From: JAWVFM01 sp963739355
GTDB lineage: Bacteria > Actinomycetota > Thermoleophilia > Solirubrobacterales > 70-9
DNA: 64,000 nt
Direction of reading: 5' to 3'
Assembly: GCA_963739355.1 (NCBI GenBank)
Contig: CAVUAD010000007.1
Location: 248,001-312,000, forward strand
The notes below the pieces were generated by a model. The model was not told where the DNA came from. It worked only from the letters and a program-made list of their open reading frames with translations, and did not search any database. The translations under genes were made by a program, and so were the position numbers. Positions 56,098-64,000 of this stretch are shown here, piece by piece. Each line of letters starts with the position of its first letter. Position 1 is the stretch's first letter.

Positions 56098-56439
56098 ATG
56101 CGGACGCACACCCCGCACGTGGAGTTCCTTTGGTGGCGCGGGTGCCCCTCCGCGGACGATGCGCTGGACCGCCTGCGCACCGAGCTCCGCGCCGCGGGAC
56201 TCGACCCGCAGGCGGTCGACGTGCGGGAGATCGAGACGCAGGCCGGGGCGCAGGCGGAGGCCTTCGTCGGTTCCCCCACGATCCGCATCGATGGCCGCGA
56301 CGTGCAGCCGCCCGGGGAGGAGCCGGTGGGGCTGTCGTGCCGCATCTACCGGGCGCGCGACGGTAGGGTCACGGCGCTTCCAGAGGCGGCGCTCATCAGG
56401 GAGGCCGTGGAGGAAGCGATCGAAGGAACCGAGCGATGA
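56098..56439 (+). CDS. small thioredoxin-fold protein
   Basis: 113 residues, starting 2 bp after the preceding stop. VEFLWWRGCPSADDALDRLRTELRAAGLD and GSPTIRIDGRDVQPP have the beta-alpha-beta and cis-Pro (S-P-T) pattern of thioredoxin-like proteins. A single active-site Cys (GCPSA) plus one later (GLSCRIY). ATGA overlap with the next, also redox-type, gene suggests a functional pair. Confidence 0.7.
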   Translation: MRTHTPHVEFLWWRGCPSADDALDRLRTELRAAGLDPQAVDVREIETQAGAQAEAFVGSPTIRIDGRDVQPPGEEPVGLSCRIYRARDGRVTALPEAALIREAVEEAIEGTER

Positions 56440-56984
56440 GCGAAAACGGAGCATTTGCCCTCGGCGATCCCGCGCCGTTCCTCGAGCTGCCGGACACCGC
56501 GGGCGATTTTCACGGCCTGCCCGAGGTCGGCGAGGCTCCCGCGACGGTCGTGTTCTGGACGTGCAACCACTGCCCCTACGCGCTCGCCTGGCACGACCGG
56601 CTGATGGCCGTCGCCCGTGACGCGACCCGGCATGGCGTCCGGGTCCTCGCGGTCAACTCGAACGACGCGGAGCGCTACCCGGCCGACTCCCCGGATGCGA
56701 TGCGCGAGCGCGTCGAGTCCGGCGAGTTCGATTGCCCGTATCTGCGCGACGAGGACCAGGCGGCCGCGCGGAGCTTCGGCGCGAGGACCACGCCCGACGT
56801 CTTCATCCTCGACTCCGACCTCTACCTGCGCTACCGCGGAGCGCCGGACGCCGATCACGAGAACCCGTCGGAGGACGCGGCGTGGCTTCGCGACGCGCTC
56901 GACTGCGTGATCCGCGGGGCCCGGGTGGAGAACCCGGAGACCAACCCGGTGGGCTGCTCGATCAAGTGGCGTGACCGCGCGTAG
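56436..56984 (+). CDS. peroxiredoxin/thioredoxin-like AhpC-TSA family protein
   Basis: 182 residues. FALGDPAPFLELPDTAGDF, active-site CNHCPYALAWHDRLMAVA (CxxC, about Cys48 and Cys51), GVRVLAVNSNDAERYPADSPDAM and the cis-Pro TTPDVFILD. This form (with CNHCPY) is a common thioredoxin family member often annotated as redoxin; no signal peptide, so cytosolic. Overlaps thrB by 14 bp. Confidence 0.85.
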   Translation: MSENGAFALGDPAPFLELPDTAGDFHGLPEVGEAPATVVFWTCNHCPYALAWHDRLMAVARDATRHGVRVLAVNSNDAERYPADSPDAMRERVESGEFDCPYLRDEDQAAARSFGARTTPDVFILDSDLYLRYRGAPDADHENPSEDAAWLRDALDCVIRGARVENPETNPVGCSIKWRDRA

Positions 56985-57855
56985 GCGCGTCGCGCGCGCG
57001 CCGGCAAGCTCGGCGAACCTCGGGCCGGGGTTCGACGTCCTCGCGGCCGCGCTGGGGCTCCACCTGGAGCTCGAGGTAGCCGAGGCGGGGGAGTTCTCCG
57101 TCGACGGCGGCGGCCTCGACGTCCCGCTGGACCGCTCCAACCTCTGCGTTCGGGCCTTCGAGCTCCTGCACCCGGCCGACGGCCTGAGGTTCTCGATTGC
57201 GACCGAGATCCCGCTGGCCAGGGGCCTGGGGTCGAGCGCGGCGGCGATCGTCGCCGGCCTGCTCGCCGCGGACCACCTCTACGAGCTCGGGGTCGAGCGC
57301 GACGAGCTCTACGCGCGCGCGGCCGAGCTCGAGGGACACCCGGACAACGTCGCCGCCTGCCTCTACGGGGGCTTCGTCGCCTGCCAGAGCCCCGCCGCAG
57401 GCGAGCGCCCGCGGCCGGTCCTGCTGGACCCGCCCTCGGGCGTGGAGGCGTTGATCGTGCTGCCCGACGAGGAGGTCTCCACCGCGGCGGCGCGCGCCGC
57501 GCTGCCTGCCGAGGTCGAGCTGGGCGCCGCCGTCGAGAACGTGGCCGCCGCCACGCAACTCGTGCTCGGCATCGAGCGCTCCGACCTTGGGCTCATCGCG
57601 CGCGGCCTCGTCGACCGTCTTCATCAGCCGGCCCGGCGCGAGCTCTACCCGCGCTCGCTCGAGCTGGCGGAGGCCGCTGCGGGGCTCGGCGCAATCGGCG
57701 CGACGATCTCCGGCGCCGGTCCGTGTGTTCTCGTCTGGAGCTTCTGGCAGGACACCGGCAAGGTCGTCGCCGCGCTCGAGGAGCGTTGCGCGGGCTGGGC
57801 GGAGGTCGTCCGGGTCCCGTTCACCCCGGATGGAGCGGAGGTCATCGAACTGTAG
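56971..57855 (+). CDS. thrB: homoserine kinase
   Basis: 294 residues of GHMP fold from a GTG within the end of the preceding gene. RVARAPASSANLGPGFDVLAAALGL, ATP loop IPLARGLGSSAAAIVAGLLAA (about 78-98), HPDNVAACLYGGFV, and GAIGATISGAGPCVLVW (motif 3). It phosphorylates homoserine for threonine synthesis. thrC and hom are not in the window. Confidence 0.93.
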   Translation: MTARRRVARAPASSANLGPGFDVLAAALGLHLELEVAEAGEFSVDGGGLDVPLDRSNLCVRAFELLHPADGLRFSIATEIPLARGLGSSAAAIVAGLLAADHLYELGVERDELYARAAELEGHPDNVAACLYGGFVACQSPAAGERPRPVLLDPPSGVEALIVLPDEEVSTAAARAALPAEVELGAAVENVAAATQLVLGIERSDLGLIARGLVDRLHQPARRELYPRSLELAEAAAGLGAIGATISGAGPCVLVWSFWQDTGKVVAALEERCAGWAEVVRVPFTPDGAEVIEL

Positions 57856-57872
57856 GAGTAGAGTCCCGCGCG

Positions 57873-59015
57873 GTGGGAGTGAGAGTCTCAATCCTCCGCA
57901 GGGGAGCCGTGGTTGCAGCGCTCGCAGCCGCCTGCGCCGGGCTCGCCATGACGGGCACCGCCCAGGCCACGAAGAAGTTCGACTGGCTCTGCCGGCCGGG
58001 CGTGAAGCCCGATCCGTGCGCCCCCGGCCTCAAGACGTCGGTCCTCTCGAACACCGGCGACGTCGAGAAGGTCAAGAACCTGAAGCCCGCCGCGCACCGG
58101 AAGGTCGACTGCTTCTACGTCTACCCCACGGTCTCGGATCAGCAGACGGCGAACGCCAACCTCAAGAAGGACCCCGAGATCAACTCGATCGCGCTCTACC
58201 AGGCGGCGCGCTACTCGCAGTACTGCAAGGTCTACACCCCCGTCTACCGCCAGCTCACGGTGAAGGCGATCAACGGCAGCGGGGGAGTCTCCCAGCACGC
58301 GGTCAATGTGGCCTACAAGAGCGCGCTTGCAGGCTGGAAGTCGTACCTCAGGAAGTTCAACGACGGCCGCGACTTCGTCCTGCTCGGCCACTCCCAGGGC
58401 AGCTTCATCCTTCGCCAGCTGATCGCCAAGGAGGTCGACCGCAGCAAGTCGCTTCGCAAGCACATGCTCTCGGCGATCCTCCTCGGCGGCAACGTCAACG
58501 GCGATCAGGCGTTCGGTACCAGCTCCAAACGGGTCCCCCCGGGAGACTTCAAGCACATCGCGCCGTGCCGGTCGGACAGCCAGCTCCACTGCGTGATGGG
58601 CTTCTCGACCTTCAACGCGCCCGTCCCGTCCGACGCGCTCTTCGGCCGCACCACGAAGCCTGGGCACAAGGTGCTCTGCACGAATCCGGCGGCGCTCGGC
58701 GGCGGCTCGGCCGCGCTCAAGGTGGTCTCCCCCTCGGCGCCGTTCGCCCCTGGTACGACCATCGGCATCGCGACGCAGGCCGTCGGCTTCCCGCAGCCCA
58801 GCGTGAACACGCCGTTCGTGGAGTACGACGACGCGTACACCGGCAAGTGCTCCTCGGCCGACGGCGCGAGCGTGTTGCAGATCACGCCCCAGCCCGACGC
58901 GCCCACACTGCATGCGATCCCCACGGCCCAGTGGGGCCTGCACCTGGTCGACGGCAACATCGCCCTCGGCAACTTCGTGGACGTCGTCCACGACGAGATC
59001 CACGCCGCCGGCTAG
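57873..59015 (+). CDS. secreted DUF3089 alpha/beta hydrolase
   Basis: 380 residues from GTG. Signal peptide about 1-32 (VSILRRGAVVAALAAACAGLAMTGTAQA). DUF3089 marks are WLCRPG, VDCFYVYPTVSDQQTANANL, YCKVYTPVYRQLT, and the nucleophile elbow VLLGHSQGSFILRQLI (Ser of GHSQG). The acid and His would be near the end (LHLVDGNIALGNFVDVVHDEI). Several paired cysteines fit an extracytoplasmic enzyme. Probable esterase or lipase; substrate unknown. Confidence 0.86.
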   Translation: MGVRVSILRRGAVVAALAAACAGLAMTGTAQATKKFDWLCRPGVKPDPCAPGLKTSVLSNTGDVEKVKNLKPAAHRKVDCFYVYPTVSDQQTANANLKKDPEINSIALYQAARYSQYCKVYTPVYRQLTVKAINGSGGVSQHAVNVAYKSALAGWKSYLRKFNDGRDFVLLGHSQGSFILRQLIAKEVDRSKSLRKHMLSAILLGGNVNGDQAFGTSSKRVPPGDFKHIAPCRSDSQLHCVMGFSTFNAPVPSDALFGRTTKPGHKVLCTNPAALGGGSAALKVVSPSAPFAPGTTIGIATQAVGFPQPSVNTPFVEYDDAYTGKCSSADGASVLQITPQPDAPTLHAIPTAQWGLHLVDGNIALGNFVDVVHDEIHAAG

Positions 59016-59024
59016 CGCCGCGCG

Positions 59025-59477
59025 TCAGTCCAGCAGGCCCAGCTGCTTCAGGATTCCGACGGAGTCCGAGTAGACGTCCTTGCGCTTCACGAGCCCGTTC
59101 TGGAACGGGATGACGTCAAGGCCGTCCCAGGTGATCGTGCGGCCTGTGGGCTCGGCGACCGTCTCGCCGCGCGTCATCCGGTTGGCGTGGGTCGCGGTCG
59201 CGCTCCATTCCTGGACGACGAGCCCGTCGCGCGCGTAGGTTCGCCGTCCCTCGAAGCGGATGTCGGGCCAGGTCTCGAAGATCGAGCCGATGTGGCCCCG
59301 AACGGCCTCGCCCTGGGCCGACTCGTGGGCCGTGTGGTTCTCGAAGACCATGTCGGCGGCGTGCATGGCCATGATCGCGTCCAGGTCGTGGGCGTTCCAA
59401 GCGTCGTTGTAGGCGACGATCGCGGCCTGGAGGGCCGCGGCGGAGTCCGGGGAATCACTTGCGGATGCCTCGGTCAT
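59025..59477 (-). CDS. SnoaL-like (NTF2-fold) protein
   Basis: 150 residues. NTF2/SnoaL pattern AAIVAYNDAWNAHDLDAIMAMHAADMVFENHTAHE, then GHIGSIFETWPDIRFEGRRTYA, RTITWDGLDVIPFQNGLVKRKDVYSDSVGILKQLGL. Such proteins bind small hydrophobic ligands or catalyse isomerisation or hydrolysis. The 4-bp overlap with the parA stop makes it the second gene of a leftward pair. Confidence 0.82.
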   Translation of the reverse strand: MTEASASDSPDSAAALQAAIVAYNDAWNAHDLDAIMAMHAADMVFENHTAHESAQGEAVRGHIGSIFETWPDIRFEGRRTYARDGLVVQEWSATATHANRMTRGETVAEPTGRTITWDGLDVIPFQNGLVKRKDVYSDSVGILKQLGLLD

Positions 59478-60277
59478 CTTGCGGCCCCCGCAGGCACGAT
59501 CTCGGCGCTCACCGCGTCCAGCCTGTCGAGCAGGTCCTGCAGCCCGAGGCGGCGGAGGATCTCGCCGCCGAGGTCGAGGTAGTCGACGCCCCGCACGGGC
59601 CGGTAGTCGAGGATCGGCCGGGCCCGCTCCGCCGACTCCGCGTAGGCGATCGACTGGCGGATGACGGTCCGGAAGAGCTTCTGCCCGAACCGCTCCTGGA
59701 GCACCTCCTGCGTCTGGCGTGCGTGCTTCGTGCGCATGTTCGCGATATTGAGGCAGACCCCAAGGAGCTCGAGATCGGGGTTCAGGGAGTCCTTCGCGAG
59801 GTCGAGCACCTCCATCGCCTGCTCCATGCCCTGCAGCGAGAAGTACTGCGCCTCGGTGGAGAGGATCGCGTGGGTGGCTGCGCAGAGCGCGTTGACCGTG
59901 AGGAGTCCGAGCGTGGGGGGGCAGTCGATCAGGATGACGTCGCGCTCGCGCTTCAGGTCGCGCAGGCCGTTGCGCAGCGTGACCTCGCGCCCGATCTTGC
60001 CGGCGAGCATCAACTCGGCCTCGGCCAGCGACAGGTTCGCGGGGATGACCCGCCCGTGGATCGCGTCCGCGGCGCGCGCCTGCCCCTGGAGGACCTCCGT
60101 GAGGGTCGGGCTCGCGGCCGGGTCTGTGTCGAAGTAGTCGGAGAGGTTGCCCTGAGGGTCCGCGTCGATCGCGAGGACGTCCAGGCCGAGCCGCTCGAAG
60201 ACGTCCGTGAGCGAGCGCACCATCGTCGTCTTCCCGGTACCGCCCTTCTGACTCAAGACCGCGATCGTCGTCGACAT
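59474..60277 (-). CDS. ParA family ATPase
   Basis: 267 residues. Deviant Walker A TTIAVLSQKGGTGKTTMVRSL (2-22; KGGTGKT), DADPQGNLSDYF (Walker A'), Walker B VILIDCPPTLGLLTVNAL. Usual length for chromosomal ParA/Soj. No parB gene is within the window and no GTTTCACGTGAAAC-like parS was seen. ATG 60277 is chosen; longer extensions have no similarity. Confidence 0.88.
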   Translation of the reverse strand: MSTTIAVLSQKGGTGKTTMVRSLTDVFERLGLDVLAIDADPQGNLSDYFDTDPAASPTLTEVLQGQARAADAIHGRVIPANLSLAEAELMLAGKIGREVTLRNGLRDLKRERDVILIDCPPTLGLLTVNALCAATHAILSTEAQYFSLQGMEQAMEVLDLAKDSLNPDLELLGVCLNIANMRTKHARQTQEVLQERFGQKLFRTVIRQSIAYAESAERARPILDYRPVRGVDYLDLGGEILRRLGLQDLLDRLDAVSAEIVPAGAAR

Positions 60278-60350
60278 CGCGGCAACTATAAGCGCGGCCG
60301 CGTCACACCCTGCGCACAACGGGCGAGGGATCTCCCGCGACGCTTGTTCG

Positions 60351-61358
60351 ATGCGAAAGCGGTCAGCGGGGAAACCGACTCCAGCCGCCCCGAAACAGCC
60401 CACCCCAGGCGCCGACTGTCAGGTTTGTCGACCAGGAGCCGCCTTTTCCGACAACGGCGGGGATTGGCGAGTCGCGGAGCTCGCTGCGGAGGAGTGGGGC
60501 GTGCTCTCGATGGGGGAGTTGGCGGCATGCGGTCTGAGCCGCGACGCAGTCCTCGTGCGCGCTCGACGAGGCCAGCTTCACCGAAAGCATCACGGTGTCT
60601 ACGCAATCGGCCATCCGAACATCCCGCTCAATGGCCAGTTCCTTGCGGCGGTGAAGGCCTGTGGCCCCGGCGCGTTCCTCAGCCACTACGCAGGCGGCGC
60701 GCTCTGGGAGACCGTCGAATGGGACGGCCGCTTTCCCGAGGTGACGATCAAGGACACCACGCCCCGAGCTCACCCGGGGATCCGGGTCCACCGGACGCTC
60801 TACCTCGATCCGCGCGATGTGCGGCGACGAAACGGGATCCCGGTCACTTCACCCGCGCGGACGCTCGTAGACCTTGCCTCGGTGCTTCCCTACGAAGCTC
60901 TCCGCGCTGCGGTCTCCCGCGGTCTCTCGCTCAGGCACTTGGCGATTCGGGATCTCGTCGAGTGTGTGGACCGCCTCGGGCCGCGAAGAGGGTCGGCGAA
61001 GATGAGGCGGGTCCTGGCGGCAGGGCCGGCTCCGACGAGGAGCGTCTTGGAGGACGTCGTCCTGCGGTTGATCGACGAGGCCGGCTTGCCGAGGCCGGAC
61101 GTGAACGTCCCGCTGATCCTCGGCGGGCGAAGGGTCATCCCGGACTTCCGCTGGCCCGATCGCCACCTGATCGTCGAGGCCGACGGGGCCACCTGGCACG
61201 ACAACAAGCTGGCGCGCGAGGCCGACGCCGAGCGCCAGGCGCTGCTCGAAGCTCACGGCGAGAGGGTGCTGCGAGTCACGTGGAGCCAGGCGGTCGGATC
61301 GCCACGGCGAAGCATGACTCGCATCCAGTCCGCGTTCGGCGATCCATTGTCGGGTTAG
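60351..61358 (+). CDS. AbiEi/DUF559-type protein (winged helix plus Vsr-like nuclease domain)
   Basis: 335 residues. N-terminal part (about 40-110) looks like the AbiEi_4 winged helix: GVLSMGELAACGLSRDAVLVRARRGQLHRKHHGVYAIGH. The middle has GIPVTSPARTLVDLASVL, the AbiEi middle segment. The C-terminal 90 residues are a DUF559/Vsr-like fold: VIPDFRWPDRHLIVEADGATWH, EADAERQALLEAHGERVLRVTW (D, E-x-D residues of a PD-(D/E)xK-like site). No toxin gene is adjacent, so it is an orphan. The stop lies in a large hairpin. Confidence 0.75.
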   Translation: MRKRSAGKPTPAAPKQPTPGADCQVCRPGAAFSDNGGDWRVAELAAEEWGVLSMGELAACGLSRDAVLVRARRGQLHRKHHGVYAIGHPNIPLNGQFLAAVKACGPGAFLSHYAGGALWETVEWDGRFPEVTIKDTTPRAHPGIRVHRTLYLDPRDVRRRNGIPVTSPARTLVDLASVLPYEALRAAVSRGLSLRHLAIRDLVECVDRLGPRRGSAKMRRVLAAGPAPTRSVLEDVVLRLIDEAGLPRPDVNVPLILGGRRVIPDFRWPDRHLIVEADGATWHDNKLAREADAERQALLEAHGERVLRVTWSQAVGSPRRSMTRIQSAFGDPLSG

Positions 61359-61388
61359 TCGGTCTCAGGCCGACGAACCCGACAATGG
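61344..61388. terminator. 19-bp hairpin overlapping the 3' end of the DUF559 gene
   Basis: Arms 61344-61362 and 61370-61388 pair at 18 of 19 positions around TCTCAGG. The stop codon TAG lies in the left arm. No T tract follows; the next bases are a G-rich run. It could act as terminator, 3'-end protector or mobile palindrome. Confidence 0.55.
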
Positions 61389-61563
61389 CCTCGGAGGGGA
61401 GGGAGGGGATGGGATGGGGTGGGGGCTTGTGTTGGTGCGCACGCGCTTGTTTCCCTGGAGGATTGGGAGGGAACCGGGTGTCGGGTTGGCGTTTTATACT
61501 GCGGGGCGTCCAATTCCCCGTCGCGTGTCCGCTCGAAGAAGGCACGGAACCCGGGAGGTCGAA
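61389..61563 (+). promoter_or_regulatory. gltB leader: G-rich tract and possible promoter
   Basis: 61393-61425 is almost only G and A/T with at least five runs of three to five G, able to form a G-quadruplex on the coding strand. A -10-like TATACT is at 61495-61500 in the TTTTATACT context; no convincing -35. GGAGG at 61554-61558 is the gltB ribosome-binding site. Confidence 0.45.
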
Positions 61564-64000
61564 GTGTCCCATCAGCATGCCCGCAAGTCCCACGGGCCCG
61601 TAGGCCGCGCTGCGGCCACGACCGCACCGCAGAGTCGCGGTGGCGAGGCCCATCGCGCATCCGAGCCGTTCCGCTACTCGCCCGAGCTCTCCTGGAAGCC
61701 GCGCGTCTCGCCGGCGAGCGTGGAGGACAAGGACGCCTGCGGCATCTACGCGTCGGTTCGCAAGGACGCGACCCCGAGCCACGCGCCGGTGGCCCTCGCG
61801 CTGGCCAACCTGGAGAAGATGCTCCACCGCGCCGGCAACGTCGACGGCGAGGGCGACGGGTGCGGAATGCTCGTCGACATCCCGCGGAAGATCTGGGCGG
61901 AGGAGATCCGCAGCGGGGGCCACAACCCCGCGCTCGCGCTCGACCCGGCGTTCGCGGTCGCGCACGTCTTCGTCGACCGCAAGGACGACCTCGACAAGGT
62001 CCGCCACGACGCCCGGGAGATCCTCGGCAACGGGGGGTTCCGGATCCTCGCCGAGCGGATCGGCCAGGTCGACTCCAGCGCGCTCGGTCCCACGGCGCGC
62101 GAGGAGGAGCCGCACTTCTGGCAGGTCGCCGGCCTCGTCGCCGACTCCGCCAACACGGAGGGCGTGCTGTTCGAGCTGCTGCTCGAGCTCGAGACGAAGC
62201 TCGGCGTCCACGTCCCGTCGTTCTCTGCGACCACCTGCGTCTACAAGGTCCTGGGCGCTCCGAAGATCCTCGGTACCTACTACCCGGACCTGCGTGACCA
62301 GCGCTTCGAGACGATCGGCTGCTTCGGCCACAACCGCTACTCGACCAACACCTGGTCCGCCTTCCGCCGCGTCCAGCCGTTCACCGTGCTCGGGCACAAC
62401 GGCGAGATCAACACGATCGAGCAGCTGCGCCAGGAGGGCCGGATGCTCGGCGTCTCGATCGAGCCGGGCAACTCCGACTCCCAGGACCTAAATCGCGTGA
62501 TCGACAGCCTGATGCGCGTCGACGGCCTCTCCCTGGCCGAGGCCATGGAGATGGTGGTCCCGCCGATCGTCAACGAGATCCGGACCCTGCCGCCGGAGCT
62601 CCACGCGTTCTACATGTACCTGCGCGAGACCATGGGCCCGTTCGCGCAGGGCCCGGTCGCGCTGATCGCCCGCTCCGGGGACGAGTGCGTCTTCTCGGCC
62701 GACGCCCTCGGCCTGCGGCCGCTGTGGAAGGTCGAGACGGGCGACGACTACATCTTCAGCTCCGAGCCCGGCGTGGTCGGCGTCCACGAGATGGTCTCCG
62801 AGCCGAAGCCGCTGGGGCCCGGCGAGAAGTTCATGGTCACCATCGACCGCGACAAGCGGCGATCGCGGCTGTGGGAGCACGGCGAGATGCAGCGCGAGGT
62901 CGCGCGGCGCTGGCTCGAGCGGACCGGCGCCGAGCAGGCGGGCCCCTACGAGCGCGCCCTGGTCAGCGGCGGCCCGCTGGAGGGCGCGGAGATCCCCGGC
63001 TACACCTCCGCCGGCCCGGCGGAGCCCGTGAAGGTCGACGAGGGCATCCTCGCCGGGTTCGGCTGGCAGCGCGACGACGTGAAGCTCTGCCAGCAGATGG
63101 CCTCGAACGGCGCCGAGCCCATCGGCTCGCTCGGCTACGACGGCCCGCTCGCCGCGCTCTCGCCGGAGCGCCAGAACCTCGCCGACTACTTCAAGGAGAC
63201 CGTCGCGGTGGTCACCAACCCGGCCATCGACCGCGAGCGCGAGATCGAGCACTTCTCGACACGGGCGCTGTTCGGGCGCCGGCCGTCCATCCACGACCCG
63301 GCGACCGACACCGGGACGATCGAGACCTCGTTCTCGGTCATCCTGGGCGGGCACCACGACCTGGCGCCGCTTTCGGATGCCAGGTACCGCAAGATCGCGA
63401 GCGACGAGCACACCTACGTCCTCGAGGATCTCTGGGAGGCGTTCCGCGACCGCGCCGCCGCCATCGACCTGGCCCTGCTCGAGTCGGAGAAGACCGAGGG
63501 CGCGATCGGCCGCATCCGCCAGGAGGCGGTGAAGAAGGTGCGCGACGGGGCCGAGCTCCTCGTCCTCACCGATCGCACCGTCTACGACGGCGAGCGCCGC
63601 TTCCTCGACCCGCACCTGGCGCTCTCGGCGATCGATCAGGCCCTGAAGCAGTTCAAGGTTCCCGCCGGCGAGACCAACCTGCGCCGCCGGTGCTCGATCG
63701 TGCTGCGGTCCGGCGCCCTGCGCAACGTCCATGACGTCGTCCTGGCCCTCGGGCTCGGCGCCAACGGCGTCTGCCCGTACGTGCTGCTCGAGGTGATCTG
63801 CGTCGACGACTACGAGCGGGACATCCGCAACATCTGCTCGGCTCTGCGCAAGGGCATCGAGAAGGTCATCTCGACGATCGGGATCCACGAGACGCGCGGC
63901 TACGCCCGCCAGTTCTCCTCGATCGGCGTGAAGCCCGAGCTCGCCGAGATCTTCCAGACGCCGGCGTTCGCCGCCTCCGAGCGCGGCGGCGTGGGCTTCT
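61564..64000 (+). CDS. gltB: glutamate synthase large subunit, N-terminal 812 codons
   Basis: Starts at GTG 61564 behind CGGGAGGTCGAA and runs off the right edge. Residues 1-58 are a propeptide-like lead; Cys59 in KDACGIYASV is the glutaminase nucleophile (type II amidotransferase), with FGHNRYSTNT, VLGHNGEINT and GNSDSQDLNRVIDSL following. The central domain begins near 490: EPIGSLGYDGPLAALSPERQNLADYFKETVAVVTNPAIDREREI. Usual members read ACGVGF rather than ACGIYA. It makes glutamate from glutamine and 2-oxoglutarate. Confidence 0.92.
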   Translation, partial: MSHQHARKSHGPVGRAAATTAPQSRGGEAHRASEPFRYSPELSWKPRVSPASVEDKDACGIYASVRKDATPSHAPVALALANLEKMLHRAGNVDGEGDGCGMLVDIPRKIWAEEIRSGGHNPALALDPAFAVAHVFVDRKDDLDKVRHDAREILGNGGFRILAERIGQVDSSALGPTAREEEPHFWQVAGLVADSANTEGVLFELLLELETKLGVHVPSFSATTCVYKVLGAPKILGTYYPDLRDQRFETIGCFGHNRYSTNTWSAFRRVQPFTVLGHNGEINTIEQLRQEGRMLGVSIEPGNSDSQDLNRVIDSLMRVDGLSLAEAMEMVVPPIVNEIRTLPPELHAFYMYLRETMGPFAQGPVALIARSGDECVFSADALGLRPLWKVETGDDYIFSSEPGVVGVHEMVSEPKPLGPGEKFMVTIDRDKRRSRLWEHGEMQREVARRWLERTGAEQAGPYERALVSGGPLEGAEIPGYTSAGPAEPVKVDEGILAGFGWQRDDVKLCQQMASNGAEPIGSLGYDGPLAALSPERQNLADYFKETVAVVTNPAIDREREIEHFSTRALFGRRPSIHDPATDTGTIETSFSVILGGHHDLAPLSDARYRKIASDEHTYVLEDLWEAFRDRAAAIDLALLESEKTEGAIGRIRQEAVKKVRDGAELLVLTDRTVYDGERRFLDPHLALSAIDQALKQFKVPAGETNLRRRCSIVLRSGALRNVHDVVLALGLGANGVCPYVLLEVICVDDYERDIRNICSALRKGIEKVISTIGIHETRGYARQFSSIGVKPELAEIFQTPAFAASERGGVGF

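Noticed and set aside
60278..60350. parS centromere near parA
   Set aside because: No 16-bp parS-like palindrome is present, and parB is not in the window.

Overview
The window is about 64 kb of GC-rich, densely coded DNA with many ATG/GTG/TTG start overlaps. Gene content points to an actinobacterium, most likely of the Thermoleophilia/Solirubrobacterales kind: DipZ-type CcdA-redoxin fusion, split coenzyme-B12 acyl-CoA mutase, GH57/GT4 glucan cluster like that of mycobacteria, R2lox-type di-iron oxidase, long acidic LytR-CpsA-Psr protein, CSLREA beta-helix secreted protein. That placement is inference from gene content. No rRNA, tRNA, CRISPR array, transposase or phage gene was recognised.

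Layout. 1-10 kb: a LON-domain protein (cut by the edge), a class III nucleotide cyclase, DipZ, two methyltransferases, a GH57 branching enzyme plus GT4 glucosyltransferase, an aminotransferase and a hexapeptide acyltransferase. 9.6-25.4 kb: acyl-CoA metabolism, with MeaB-type GTPase, acyl-CoA dehydrogenase, thiolase, a B12-dependent mutase whose active-site residues are of the isobutyryl-CoA mutase type, its separate B12-binding subunit, both ETF subunits and ETF:quinone oxidoreductase. Together these can take electrons from acyl-CoA oxidation to the quinone pool. 25-30 kb: secreted small protein, GNAT, a GGDEF/HD-GYP membrane protein, an alpha/beta hydrolase that seems to have lost its nucleophile region, and a divergent TetR regulator. 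30-39.8 kb: conserved housekeeping run rpmE-DUF1385-prfA-prmC-tsaC-rpiB, then R2lox-tetR on the other strand, then glyA, a DUF354 protein and wecA. 40.1-47.7 kb: complete F1Fo ATP synthase operon atpI-B-E-F-H-A-G-D-C. 47.7-57 kb: M20 peptidase, LCP ligase, UDP-glucose dehydrogenase, two sugar-phosphate nucleotidyltransferases, a phosphomannose/phosphoglucose isomerase, a peptide-release factor homologue, thioredoxin-fold proteins and homoserine kinase. 57.8-64 kb: secreted DUF3089 hydrolase, SnoaL-like protein, ParA, an AbiEi/DUF559-like protein and the first 812 codons of glutamate synthase large subunit.

The less ordinary signals lie between and inside genes. A 56-nt two-hairpin element occurs twice (1342-1397 and, inverted inside the atp operon, 43032-43087) with compensatory changes in both stems. 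A 13-nt palindrome, GGGGTCTGACCCC, recurs at least five times, twice inside the 3' end of atpA, where the reading frame breaks at a run of five G. The adjoining atpG has no usual start codon. A long hairpin sits inside prmC just before its catalytic motif. A short terminator-bounded transcript at 54.86-55.08 kb carries an extended match to the 16S rRNA 3' end in front of a 14-codon frame. Three genes (15961, 44864 and 12162 regions) lack a canonical start, so base-level assembly errors need to be excluded before biology is inferred there.
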